From: Buddleja alternifolia
Taxonomy: Eukaryota; Streptophyta; Magnoliopsida; Lamiales; Scrophulariaceae
DNA: 64,000 bases
NCBI GenBank assembly: GCA_019426215.1
Contig: CM033405.1
Coordinates: 3,945,001 to 4,009,000, forward strand
Reading direction: 5' to 3'
Part shown: positions 46,501-58,500 of the stretch, in pieces
Layout of the letters: the number at the start of each line of letters is the position of its first letter
How positions within the stretch are numbered: the stretch's first letter is position 1
Program-made: the position numbers and the translations under genes
The notes under the pieces: generated by a model
Seen by the model: the letters and a program-made list of their open reading frames with translations, nothing else
Databases searched by the model: none
Told to the model about the DNA's origin: nothing

Positions 46501-49500
46501 TGAAGCAAAGTTCACATTAAAAAAATATGTATAAAATAACATGTTCAAGAAACAAAATAGAAAAGTAAAACAATACAAAAAGTAGCAATATGATCACTTG
46601 AACATGAAAAGAAGAAAAATGATTACAACTATACAAAATAAAGAAAAGTCAAACTAAATTAAGTAGACTCAAAATGGACAAAATAATTATATCAGAAAAT
46701 ATAAAAATAAATCCGAAAAAAATATATTAATGTTTGAAATCGTATGGATGCAAGAATCGTATCCATAGAAATCCATTAAGTTCCTTCCAACATGTATCAT
46801 AAAAAATTAAACGAATGAAATTAAATAATACTTGCAAAATAAATGATTGCAAATTCATAGCCTACGAAAATGATAAAACTTACCACCCCTTCCTCAAGTT
46901 TTTGGAATGATTCCTTTCATAATTTTAATGATTCTTGCTCAAGCTCAAACATGCTCTGTGGAAATTGAGTATGAAAATCAAGCTTCGTGTTTTTATGGCA
47001 AAAGACCAACGTTTCAATAGTGACTTTTGAAAAGAAAAAAGAACAGATAAAGACATTGTCAATATTTCCCCTTAATTGAGTCCAAGATTCTCGCTTTAAA
47101 AAATGGAAATATTTTGATTGAAATTTGAATCATATTAATTAGCTTCCATAATGGGCAATATTTTCCACTAATTGATTCAAGGAGTAATTAATAATTTGAA
47201 AATTGAAAACTCCAATTGGATTTGAATTCAAATTACATAGCATTCCAAATTCCACCAATCAAAAAATTCTAACTAATAAAAATAATTCAAAATTCTGTAA
47301 ATTCAGAATTTAGTCAAATAACTCCAAATTAATTAGTAAAAAATATTTTTGTCCTTTGAACTGTCTCTAAACTTATTAGCATTAATTATAATTAACAAAT
47401 ATTTCCCCTAATACCTACAATAATTGATTTTTGAGAAGAAAAAATATATAAGACATCAAGAAATCCAAAGACAAGAAAATATTGATTATCATTCAAATAT
47501 TTAGAATTTATCCAACACAAGGTACAAAATGATTATATTATATTACTTCGCACAAACTGATTATAATATTTTGATAAGATTTTTGAAGAATTGCTTGTAT
47601 ATTTCGGAACTACTAAAATTATTGAAAGTTAGTTTCGTTTCTTTTTTTGGCACGTGGTACTAAATTAAGTGATGTGATATATATATATATATATATATAT
47701 ATTTTTAAGAAAATTAATATTTTTTTGTAAAAATTGGCATGGATGAGTTTTTTTACTTTGTAAGAAAATCTAGATATATCTAAATTAAACTCATCAATTA
47801 AGGCATTAAAAAATAGGCCAAGTGGATCCTATTTGATTTTGTGATTATTTTGATGTCCACGATAAAATATTGGCGGATAAATTCCTATTAATTGTTGGGT
47901 GAAATGTCTAATCATGAATGGTAAAAGTATTGATTATTCTGAGAATAATCTGAAAGAAATACCAATCAAACTCATTTTTCAAAAATGGAAGTTTGAGGAT
48001 TTATTTAATTAGGGAATATCTACTATAACATTTCTTTGGATATTAACAAATGCAACTTTGATAAAATTCTTTTCTAAAAAATAGGAAATATAATGTCATC
48101 CAATCGAAACCTATATGTAATTGTTTCGCTTTAAAAAAATTATTTACATTGTTCTTTAATGAAAGTTATATTTGGTTGATTCGCAGAGGATTTTATCAAG
48201 TTCTGTTGAGGATACAATCAATGAGATCATTCTTCAAAGTCTTGATGTAAAAGGCATAATAACTAGTTCAAGTACATTTAGCATTGTAGACTTGGGATGT
48301 TCATCCGGACCAAACACTTTCTTCTCTATGCAAAACATAATCGAAGCCGTTGAATCCAAGTATCTTTCACAAGAGCTAAATCCTAAAACCCTAAGATTCC
48401 AAGTTTTCTTCAATGATCAAACGAATAACGACTTCAACACACTCTTTGGCTCTCTTCCTCCCAATAGGCAATATTTTGTAGCCGGCGTGCCTGGTTCTTT
48501 TCACGGTCGATTGTTTCCTTCGTCCTCCATTCATGTTGCATATTCATCATATGCACTCCATTGGCTATCGAAGGTTCCGGAAGAATTGTTGATAAAAAAT
48601 TCTCCCGCTTGGAATGGAGGTAGAATTCACTACACGGGCGCTTCCAACGACGTGGTGAATGCATATGCAGCTCAATTTGAAAACGACATGGACATATTCT
48701 TAAGGGCAAGAGCTGAGGAGATCGTACCAGGTGGGATGGTTGTGATCCTTATGCCTGGTGCTATGGATGAAGTCCCTATGAATGATGTTGGCATGGTCTT
48801 CACTTTCTTTGGATCCATCCTCATGGAAATGGTCCACGAGGTAAGTTACTTGAACTTCTTAACTTACACCTACCACTAAACAAAATAATACACTGGGGAT
48901 GAGGTGATGTTTGATAAACTATGATGATACCTCATGTCAGAATCTGACACCCAAAAAATATACATTTAAAACCAGGAAAATATATATATATATATATATT
49001 TAATAATTATACATTTAAAACCATAAAAAAAATTATTTTTCCTTTCTTCCCTCCTCTCTCTCTCAAGTATATATACACAATATATATATATATATATAAC
49101 ACATTTTACAATACACACAAAACACATGCATACAATCCAAGACTTGTTAGCCTAGTGGTATTAATTAGACTATTAGCTTCCACTTTCATGTGGAAGGTCT
49201 TGGGTTCAATTCCAAAGTCATCACAAGTTGTGACTTTTCTCTCCTTATTTGGAGTCTAATAGGCTCTATGGTGCATGATTAAAAACTATCGACCTGAATT
49301 TACGAGACCAAGGTATCCCCTTTCGTTAAAAAAAAAAACAAACAAAAAAAAAATAGACGCATACAATACACACAAACACAAAGCTCATGCACTAATACAC
49401 ACATGCTAACATGAGACACTTAAGGGGTCTGAGTCCCAGGACCCCATGACCAAACCCGTGATTGTGTGGAGTCCACATAGGACTCCAACACAATTGTTAA

Positions 49501-52500
49501 TCAAGGGTGGGTAGGTCCTGGGACCACCTAATTGCAGGATCTATTAAGTATCACGCCACTAACACGCACTGCCAATACACATAAACACAATGCACATACA
49601 CTAACACACACATGCTAACACGGGACACTTAAAGGGTCTGAGTCCCAGGACCACCATGACCAAACCTGTGATTGTGTGGAGTCCACATAGGACTCCAACA
49701 CAATTGTCAATCAAGGGTGGGTGGGTCCTAAGACCACCTAGTTGCAGGATCTATTAAGTATCACGCTACTAACAGGCACTGCACATACACTAACACACAC
49801 AGAGTACTGATTCAGCACAGATTTTACCCTATGCTCTCAGTCAAGAATACCTCGAATACACAACAATAAATGGGCTCTTCGAATTATAGACTGCACTCGG
49901 ATACTAACGAGCTGCCTACGTACCTAACAAGGATCAAGTCTAAACGTAGTTCGAATTCGGTACGTGTGATATCTATGAGTGTACCTTGTATTTATATTAT
50001 GGGATCGTACTCTCAAGTCTTCGAATAATCTGAGCCACACGATGTATTAATCGTAGTATTTATTGCTCCGATTATCCGCCCTCAAATCTTCATAAATGAC
50101 GGTATTTATAGAGTTTCCACGATGTACTGTAGAGTGAATGACAGATAGGACTTCTTCCCTGCTGATCCTTTACACGTGTATGTGATGAATGGCACAGATT
50201 CGATGCCCACCGGGTCGGGCCATAAGCCGACCCTATCCGAGTTACAAAAATACGCGGATCTTGGAGTGTATTGCAAATACTATAATTATAGGGACCGGAT
50301 ATGCAACCTACCTCGTTGCCTCGTATACGAGGCTCTAGATGGGCCTAACGAGTAAATACACTTAAAGAATACGAGGTAATCCAAGGTCGAATATTCGAGG
50401 GGCCTTTTGGTATATCATTAAGTCCCCCACTTCGTGAGCGATGGAGAAATTAATGCCAATTCCTTGATCCATGGCTGACGAAGTATAAATTAATGCCACG
50501 TGCCCAAGTGCTTTTCTATAATCATTACGCTAGAGGTATCTAGGTCATTAAATCTGACACGCCTTTTCCCGATAGACGCGCCTGAGCTGCTGCTGTTTCC
50601 AAGAGACGTAAATTGCACTCGAAACGTCACCTCTCTCCACCGTCAGATACAACTTTTAAGCAATCGATCTGAGCCGTTCATTTCAAATCTCCCCCGAGTA
50701 TATACACGCAGGATTTACCCTTCATTTGAACGTTTACTCAGCAACATTCATTCACCGGAGTAAATTTCTTGCGGCCCCTTCCGGCGTTCTTGCTACTTGA
50801 AGATCTATTTCAAATCTGAATCTTTTTTCTCCTGCTAGGTATAAGCTTCATCCCTCTCTTTCCATTATTTAGCATTATTCAGTCACTTTTCATGAGTACC
50901 TCCGGTGTGCGTGTCTCTGACGAGGAGGGTGAGACCTCCTCGTCTGGTCAAAGCGAGTCTACTAGCGGCTCAAGTAGTCCCGGGACATCCCCCGAACCCA
51001 ATATAAACGACGCACCCGTCGCTATCGAACCCGAGTCTCCGGACATTCCCCCTCCATATCCGGATCTCGAAGGAGACGAGGATGTTAATACCCAGTTATT
51101 TTCTGATATGGATAGGGCTCGTAGAGCAATCCCCTGGTTAAGGTATTCCTCTATTTTAACTGCCTCGAATATTGCCGATGTTCGGGCTAGATACCATATA
51201 CCTCCCAACTATCGAACTTTAGTCCCCAACGAGGGTGACAGAATGCATCGTCCCCCCTTAGGATTCCGTACCATACATGTGGCCCATCTTGCTTCAGGGC
51301 TTAGGTTTCCTCTACACCCTGCCATAGTTAACATTCTTCTTCACCTGCGTTTAAGCCCCACTCAATTACTTCCCAATTCTTACAGGCATATGATTTTTTT
51401 TATAGTCATAATGAGGATGTATGGAGTTCACCCAAACATCAAAAATTTCAATGGTTTTCTGTCAGTACATCGATGTACTAAATCTACGGAGGAAGGTTTT
51501 TTCTTCCTCGCACCCCAGCGTCATTGTCGTCTGCAATCGCGAACGCAATCTTCATTTGGAGATTGGAAGAAAAAAATTTTCTTCATCGCTCCCCCTGCAG
51601 ACCAGCGTTGGAATATACCCCGTCCGTGGAGTATGGACCTCGTTGATTTGAGCAATGTTGGTCGACCCACCATACCTCGACAGGCACTAAAACGTATCCT
51701 CAAGCGGCTGTTCAAGCCCGAGGTCGTGATGAGTGAGTCTATGCTTGTCACGTGTGGTCTAAGTGGTGCCGACGTGCCTGCCGTCGAGAATCTCGGTAAC
51801 AATTTCTTCTTGCATCGTTTATGATATTCTTCAATGTACTATGGTCAACTAATGCCGTTTTTTCTTTATTCGTAGCTATGGAAGAGAGACAGGCTCGGCT
51901 GAATAGAAGAGCTGTTATCGCTGCCGAAGCGGCTCAACGGGCAGCCGCCGCCACTGGTCGAGGTGCTGGCCGAGGGCGTGGCCGGGGACGAACTCAAGGG
52001 CAACCTTCCCTAAGGATCGGTGAGCCCCCCATTCATGGGTCCACCCGCGACCTATCCGCACAAACTGCTCCGACCACACCTCGTCCTCCCCGAGCCATTA
52101 GCACCGGACCCACATCCGAGGCTGAGGAAGGCTCTCTCGTCCGTCGTCGCCGGACCGAAACAGTCGGAGAGCTAACTGGTGCTGCGTATGGTCGTCCCGA
52201 AAAACGACCTCACCGGGGGGGTACCTCTCAATCCATTCCAGCCGAAGGGACCCTTACAACCCCCCAAAGTGGACGTCCAAACGAGCCCACAGCCCGCGAC
52301 TATGAGCTGCTGAACGAGGCCGAATCATTGCTGCTTAAAGACTACCTCGAATGTGAGGTAACTGAACGCGCCTCCCCTCGTGCTGATCAGCAGCCACTTA
52401 TACAGGATTGGCACATATATCCTGATAGTAGCATACTCGAGGATCGCAGTGGCAACACCGCCATCGAACTATTTCATCGCACACTCTTGCCCAGAGACAA

Positions 52501-55500
52501 GGCTCTGATTCTCGATCAGCCTCACCCCATCGTCGAGAAGCAAGCCGCTCAATACCTCGAAAAGGTATACTATTTGCAACGTTCTATCTTCCTGGTGTAA
52601 TTCCCTTTATAACTTCACTTGACAATGTCATTTCTGTGTCGTTGCAGACGAAGCTGTTGATACATCAGTTGTCCCTTACCAGCTCGAGCCTAAAGGAGGT
52701 CCTGAGAAGATCTCAGCAAGAACTGACGGACTACAAAGGACAAGTCCAAGCGGAGTTGCTTACTGCCCAGGAGGACAAAGAGAGAGCGTCCTCTCTACAA
52801 GTAAGTTGTATTTGCTGCTATCTTTAGCCCCGTTGCCATTTTCAAAAGATGAAACTAACTTGATTCATCCGCAGACGGAGCTCGATATGCTCTGCCGCTC
52901 CTACGATGCTGATAAACTCAAAATGGCGGATCTCGAACGAGCTAACACTGAGCTTCGGCAGCAACTAAGTGCCTTGCAGGAGGGGACCGAGGCTGAGAAA
53001 CGACGTCAATTCACCCTGGGCAAAGCTGCCGGTCGTCGGGAATTCCAAGAATCGTCCTCCTTTCGACGCCAGCTTGACGATGCTCGTCTGAGCGGGGCCC
53101 GTGACATGCTCCACTCCACTGTAATCGACGACCGCTTACTCGATCAAGCCCTGAACGATGTCCAAGACGGCTTCTGTAAAGCCCTCGATTACTTGAAGGA
53201 AACGGAGAATCTCCCCTCTACTTTCCAGGAGGAAGAATTTGTTAACGCCTACCTGAGAGCACCCCTCAAACGACCATCGGCCACCCCCTCTGATGGTGCC
53301 GCTTATACTTACTTCCCGGAATTCGATGCCTTAGTCATCGGCGAATCTGGAGCTAGTATCCAATTCGAACGAGAATTGGAGGCAACTGTTCATCGGAGTG
53401 AAGGCGAAGCCGCAGCCTCAGCTGACGAGCCCCAAGTTATCGAAGATTGACTATAGAGTAGTTGGACTAGTTTTTAATTTTGCATGATTTTGGTTTTTGT
53501 TCTAACAGCTGTTTTGATGATATGTGAAACGTATCATTTTTGTTTTGATGATCTTGGGATTGTTTCCTGTTTCTGTAGTTGCCAAATGTTTGGAACGAGG
53601 ATCTTATCCCATTTTGATTTACTTTGATTTATGTTGATTTATTATATATTCTCACTCACATATGTATAAAGCACCTTCTAAAATCGAAGTAAAGATACAT
53701 CATTGGATTTAACAACACTGCATCGTAAATGCCCCCTTTATGCATAGAATTTGCGCAAGTTATTTACATTCCAAGGGCGTGGCAGGTCGTTACCCACGAG
53801 ATCTTGTAAGCGATAGGTCATTGCCTTCGTAATCTTTACGACCTTAAATGGTCCTTCCCAGTTCGCTTCTAATTTTTTAACATGCCTCGATACTTCCACC
53901 CTCTTCAGAACCAGGTCTCCAACTTGAAAAGACCGAGCCTTCACCCTTCTGTTGTATGCTCTTGCCATGGTGCTCTTTTGCCTCAACATACTGGCAAACG
54001 CCTTGTCACGCACACCATCAATGACATCCAGCTCGAATTCTCTTGTGGACCTGTTCTCTTCAGGGTCATAAGCGCTCACTCGATGAGTCATCATTCCAAT
54101 CTCCGCTGTAATTACCGCTTCCGAGCCATAAACTAAACAAAATGGAGTTTCGCCTGTAGACGAACGAGGTGTTGTTCGATATGCCCATAACACTCCTTGA
54201 AGCTCGTCTACCCATCCCTTCCGCTCACCATCGAGTCTGGTTTTGAGGTGTTGCATTAGTATACGATTTGCCACTTCTGTCAGTCCGTTAGCCTGGGGAT
54301 GACCCACCGCGGTGAAATTTTGCTGAATCTTCAATTCGGAACACCAATCTGTGATGGCTTTACCATTGAATTGCGTCCCATTATCCGATATCAGTATTCG
54401 AGGTATACCAAACCTGCAGATTATATTCTTCCAGATGAAATCGATGACGACTTTCTCTGTGATGCGGGCCACAGCTTCTGCTTCTATCCATTTCGTGAAA
54501 TGCTCGATTGCTACAATGACAAATTTCTTTTGATGTTGTGCAGGAGGAAAAGGCCCTGCATACAATTTAATCGGTCAGAAATGCATTTTATGTTGTCTTT
54601 TTTTTGTTTTTTTTAAATACGTGCATCGATGAGGTTCTACCAACCTAGGATATCAATGCCCCATTGGTCAAACGGATATGCAATTTTAATTGGCTCCATA
54701 GGGGTTCCTGGTCGATGTATCTCATTAGAATGCCGCTGACATTGCCGGCATTTTTTGGCAAATTCATGAGCATCTTTTACCAATGTCGGCCAAAAATAAC
54801 CTTGCCTTGTTATTTTTTGAGCCAACGATCTTCCTGCAGAGTGATTTCCACAGCTTCCCTCGTGTATTTCACGAAGGACATATTCGGATTCTGATGGAGT
54901 TAGACATCGTAACAGCGGCCCCCCCACTAATCGTTTGTAGAGGTCTCCACTCACAACAACAAACCTGGTTGCTCTCTGAACGACTTTCCTGGCTTCCACC
55001 TTGTCCCGAGGTAGTTCGTCATTGACTAGATAATCGGTAATTGCATCTTTCCATGAACTCTCCGTCGAAACTGGAAGGACTGATGTTAACGGGTCTATTT
55101 CCGAGTGTTCAGCCACCAGCAGAGTGACCTTCCTGCTCGTTAATCCCACAATCTGATTCGCAAACTTCGACAAGGCATCGGCTCTCATATTTTCATCTAT
55201 AGGAATTTGATGCAATTCGACTTTTTCGAATTCGAGCATCAATTCCTTCACCCGCTTCAAATATCTTATCATCGTTCGCTCTCTGGCTTCATACGTACCG
55301 GCAACTTGTCTAGCCACCAACTGTGAGTCTGTATAAACCATCATTATTTTTACTTCCAAGCTTTTTGCCATTTTCAACCCTGCGATGAGGGCCTCATACT
55401 CAGCTTCGTTGTTGGTGACGTCAAAATTTAGCTTGATAGCAAATTCCAAATCCACCCCATCCGGTGTTCGCAACCAGACTCCTACTCCTCCTCGTTTCGT

Positions 55501-58500
55501 CATCGAGGAACCGTCCACATGTAGGAGCCATGGCTTCACAGGTTCCGTTATAGCGACCCCAAGGACCGCTGCCGAGGTCATCTCAACAACAAAATCCGCC
55601 ATTACCTGGGCTTTCACTGCGGTACGGCTTCTATATTCAATGTTGAATTCTCCCAGTTCAATAGCCCATTTCACGAGTCTGCCAGAGACATCAGGTTTTG
55701 CCAACACCTGTTTCAACGGCGTGTTCGTTAGTACGACGATGTGGTGGGACTGAAAATAGGGTCGCAATTTTCGGGCAGAAGTCACCAAAGCAAGTGCCCA
55801 TTTTTCAATCTCCAAATAATTGAACTCAGCCCCCTGAATTAATTTGCTAACGTAATACACGGGCTTGTGTTCACTCTCCACCTCTCGGACAAGGACTGCA
55901 CTGATGGCGGCTAAGGAAACAGCCAAGTACAAGAATAGGGACTCTCCGAAGACAGGTTTTGTCAGTAACGGGGGTGATACTAGGTATTCTTTTAGCTCTT
56001 GAAAAGCCTTTTCACATTCTTCGGACCATGCGAAGTTCTTGACCTTTCGCAAGACTTTGAAAAATTGTAGTCCTTTGTCGGCCGATCTAGAGATGAATCT
56101 GTTCAGGCTTGCCATTCTTCCCGTCAGTTTTTGAACTTCCTTCACATTCGAAGGGGATTTCATATTTAAGATTGCGTCGATTTTTTCAGGATTGGCCTCA
56201 ATACCTCGTTCAGTTACCATGTATCCCAAAAACTTTCCCCCTCGAACTCCGAAGGTACATTTATTTGGGTTTAATTTCATCCCATATCGTTTCATTATTT
56301 CAAAAGATTTCATCAAATGAGTCAAGTGGTCTGACTCGTCAACAGATTTAACGAGCATGTCATCAATATAAACCTCCATGGTCTTCCCTATCTCGTTTTC
56401 AAACATCATGTTGACCAAGCGCTGATACGTGGCCCCGGAATTCCGAAGACCAAACGGCATCACATTGTAACAGTAGACACCTCTGGCCGTGACGAAGGAA
56501 GTTTTCTCCCTATCTTCCTCTGCCATCATTATTTGATTAAAACCTTGATAGGCATCCATCATGCTCAATAAAGCACACCCTGCAGTTGAGTCTACTAATA
56601 GGTCAATACGAGGCAAAGGATAAGGATCCCGAGGGCAAACTTTGTTAAGATCAGTGAAATCAGTACACATGCGCCATTTGTTTTCGGCTTTAGGTACAAG
56701 AACTACATTTGCTAGCCATTCAGTAAATTGAATTTCATTTACATAACCTACTTCTAGCAGTTTCTTCACTTCTTCTTCAATGATGGCATCTCTGTCCGGA
56801 CCAAAGTTTCTTCGTTTTTGACGAACTGGTCTCGCCCCTGGATCAACATTCAGACGATGCACTATTACATCGGGGTCAATGCCTTGAAAGTCCGCAGCTT
56901 TCCACGCAAAAATATCAGTGTTGGCCTTGAGAAACTTTATCAACTTCGCCTCCATCGTAGGACTCAGCTGTCCCCCGATTCTCGTAGTCTTCTCCGTATC
57001 TCCTTCAAAAAGTTGAACCGTCTTGTGTTCCACAGGCTGCACCCTCGTATCCACCCTCTTCTGCCTCTTTCCCAGCTGCTGCATCAGTATAGCTGCATCC
57101 TCATCAATGACATTCACCCTCGTAACTTCTCTCTTCCTCTTTTTGCTCGAATCTGTTATTAATGAGGTAGTGTAACAGTCCCGCGCCTCCAACTGATTGC
57201 CCCTCACTTCACCTATACCATCCCTGGTTTTAAACTTCATCTTCAGGTGAGGAGTCGAAACTATAGCTCCAAACATATTCAGCATCGGCCTCCCCACTAT
57301 CATGTTATAAGCAAAAGGGGTATCTACAACCAAAAAGGTTACACGCAACGTTTTCCTCTTCGGAGCCGACCCCAACGATACATCGAACTCAATTGATCCT
57401 TTTGGCAGGATTTGTGATCCAGTAAATCCCATCAAAGGAGTGTTCACCTTCCGCAGATTCACCTTTCCCAAGTCCATTTTTTGCAACACGTCCCAAAATA
57501 TTATATCTGCTGAACTGCCAGTATCAACCAACACCTTATGCACCGCAAAATTCGCGACATCCATCGTTATTACCATCGGATCATTATGGGGAACCATCAT
57601 GCCCTCGTAATCTCTATCGTCAAAAGCTATTGGTGGGTCGTGACTCTGTACTGAAAAGATCCTCGTAGGCTCTTGACGATAGTGATTGCCACGCATTTCC
57701 CTCTTATGCTTTTTCCTTGCACTAGACGAGTCGCCTCCGACCGGGCCTCTAGCAATAGTGTGTATCTCTGCCCTAGCCACATGCGTATGCTCTTTTCTCC
57801 GATCCCCCTGACGATTGCTACCATCTTCCCTTTTTTCATCAGTCCGCCGATAGTTATCACTTCTAGGATATTCATCATTCCTAAGCCGGTCATACAGATG
57901 ATTGTCACGAACCCTATGATCGGATCGATTCTCATTCCCTCTATGTTGAAAACGCTCAGGCGATCGGCTACGTGATCGTCTCCCCTCTTTTACGCGGTTG
58001 GCCCCTGGGGCTCTTACTTCCGTGAGGGTACGATCAATGAAGTCATTCAAAATTCCGTCTTTTATGAGACGTTCCAGCTCATCTTTCAACTGGTAGCATT
58101 CTTCGATATCGTGACCCTTGTCCTTGTGAAAATGGCAATATTTATCCGGATTTGCTCTGGATTTCGACTTCATTGGCTTTGGCCATCGGATGGCATTCAT
58201 GTGCTGTGCAGCCAGTAACACTCTTCCTCTTGATGCTTTCAAGGGGGTGTATTGTTCGTATTTGGCATATCGAGGGGGTCGTTCGTGGTTCTTTTCAGAC
58301 CTCGACCCTTCCTGCCGATAGCTATTTTCTTTTCGATCTCTTGGATCGTTTACGGGCTTGCAAGCCTCGGAATCTTTTGATAGATTCATTTCTTCTTCAT
58401 TGATGCATTGCTCTTCCAACTGCATCAATTCTTCTTGATCTTTCGGTGCACGCCGAGCTAAGGCAGACGCCAAAGTACCTTTTCTTAAAGCCAACAAAAG

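Larger units (their letters stand above)
40662..48186 (+). other. SABATH intron 1 (7.5 kb)
   Basis: Begins GTACAAATA and ends GATTCGCAG. It contains a hAT-like MITE (41098-42060), a CACTA end (42308), hAT-like element 3 (42527), a Helitron-like end and a duplicated AT-rich segment. Long stretches (42960-45640, 46400-47390, 47560-48150) show no gene or known element. Confidence 0.88.

Noticed and set aside
49139..49210. Possible tRNA gene
   Set aside because: A- and B-box-like words are present but no cloverleaf, and the A-rich tail and second copy at 28571 show a SINE.
51421..51802. Alternative frames within the antisense gene
   Set aside because: Shadows of the four-exon gene, which is open and carries the family motifs.
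54556..54644. Reading the pol break as a frameshift or a small insertion
   Set aside because: Exact GT-AG borders, branch-like motif and perfect rejoining of integrase sequence make an intron the better account; no target duplication seen.
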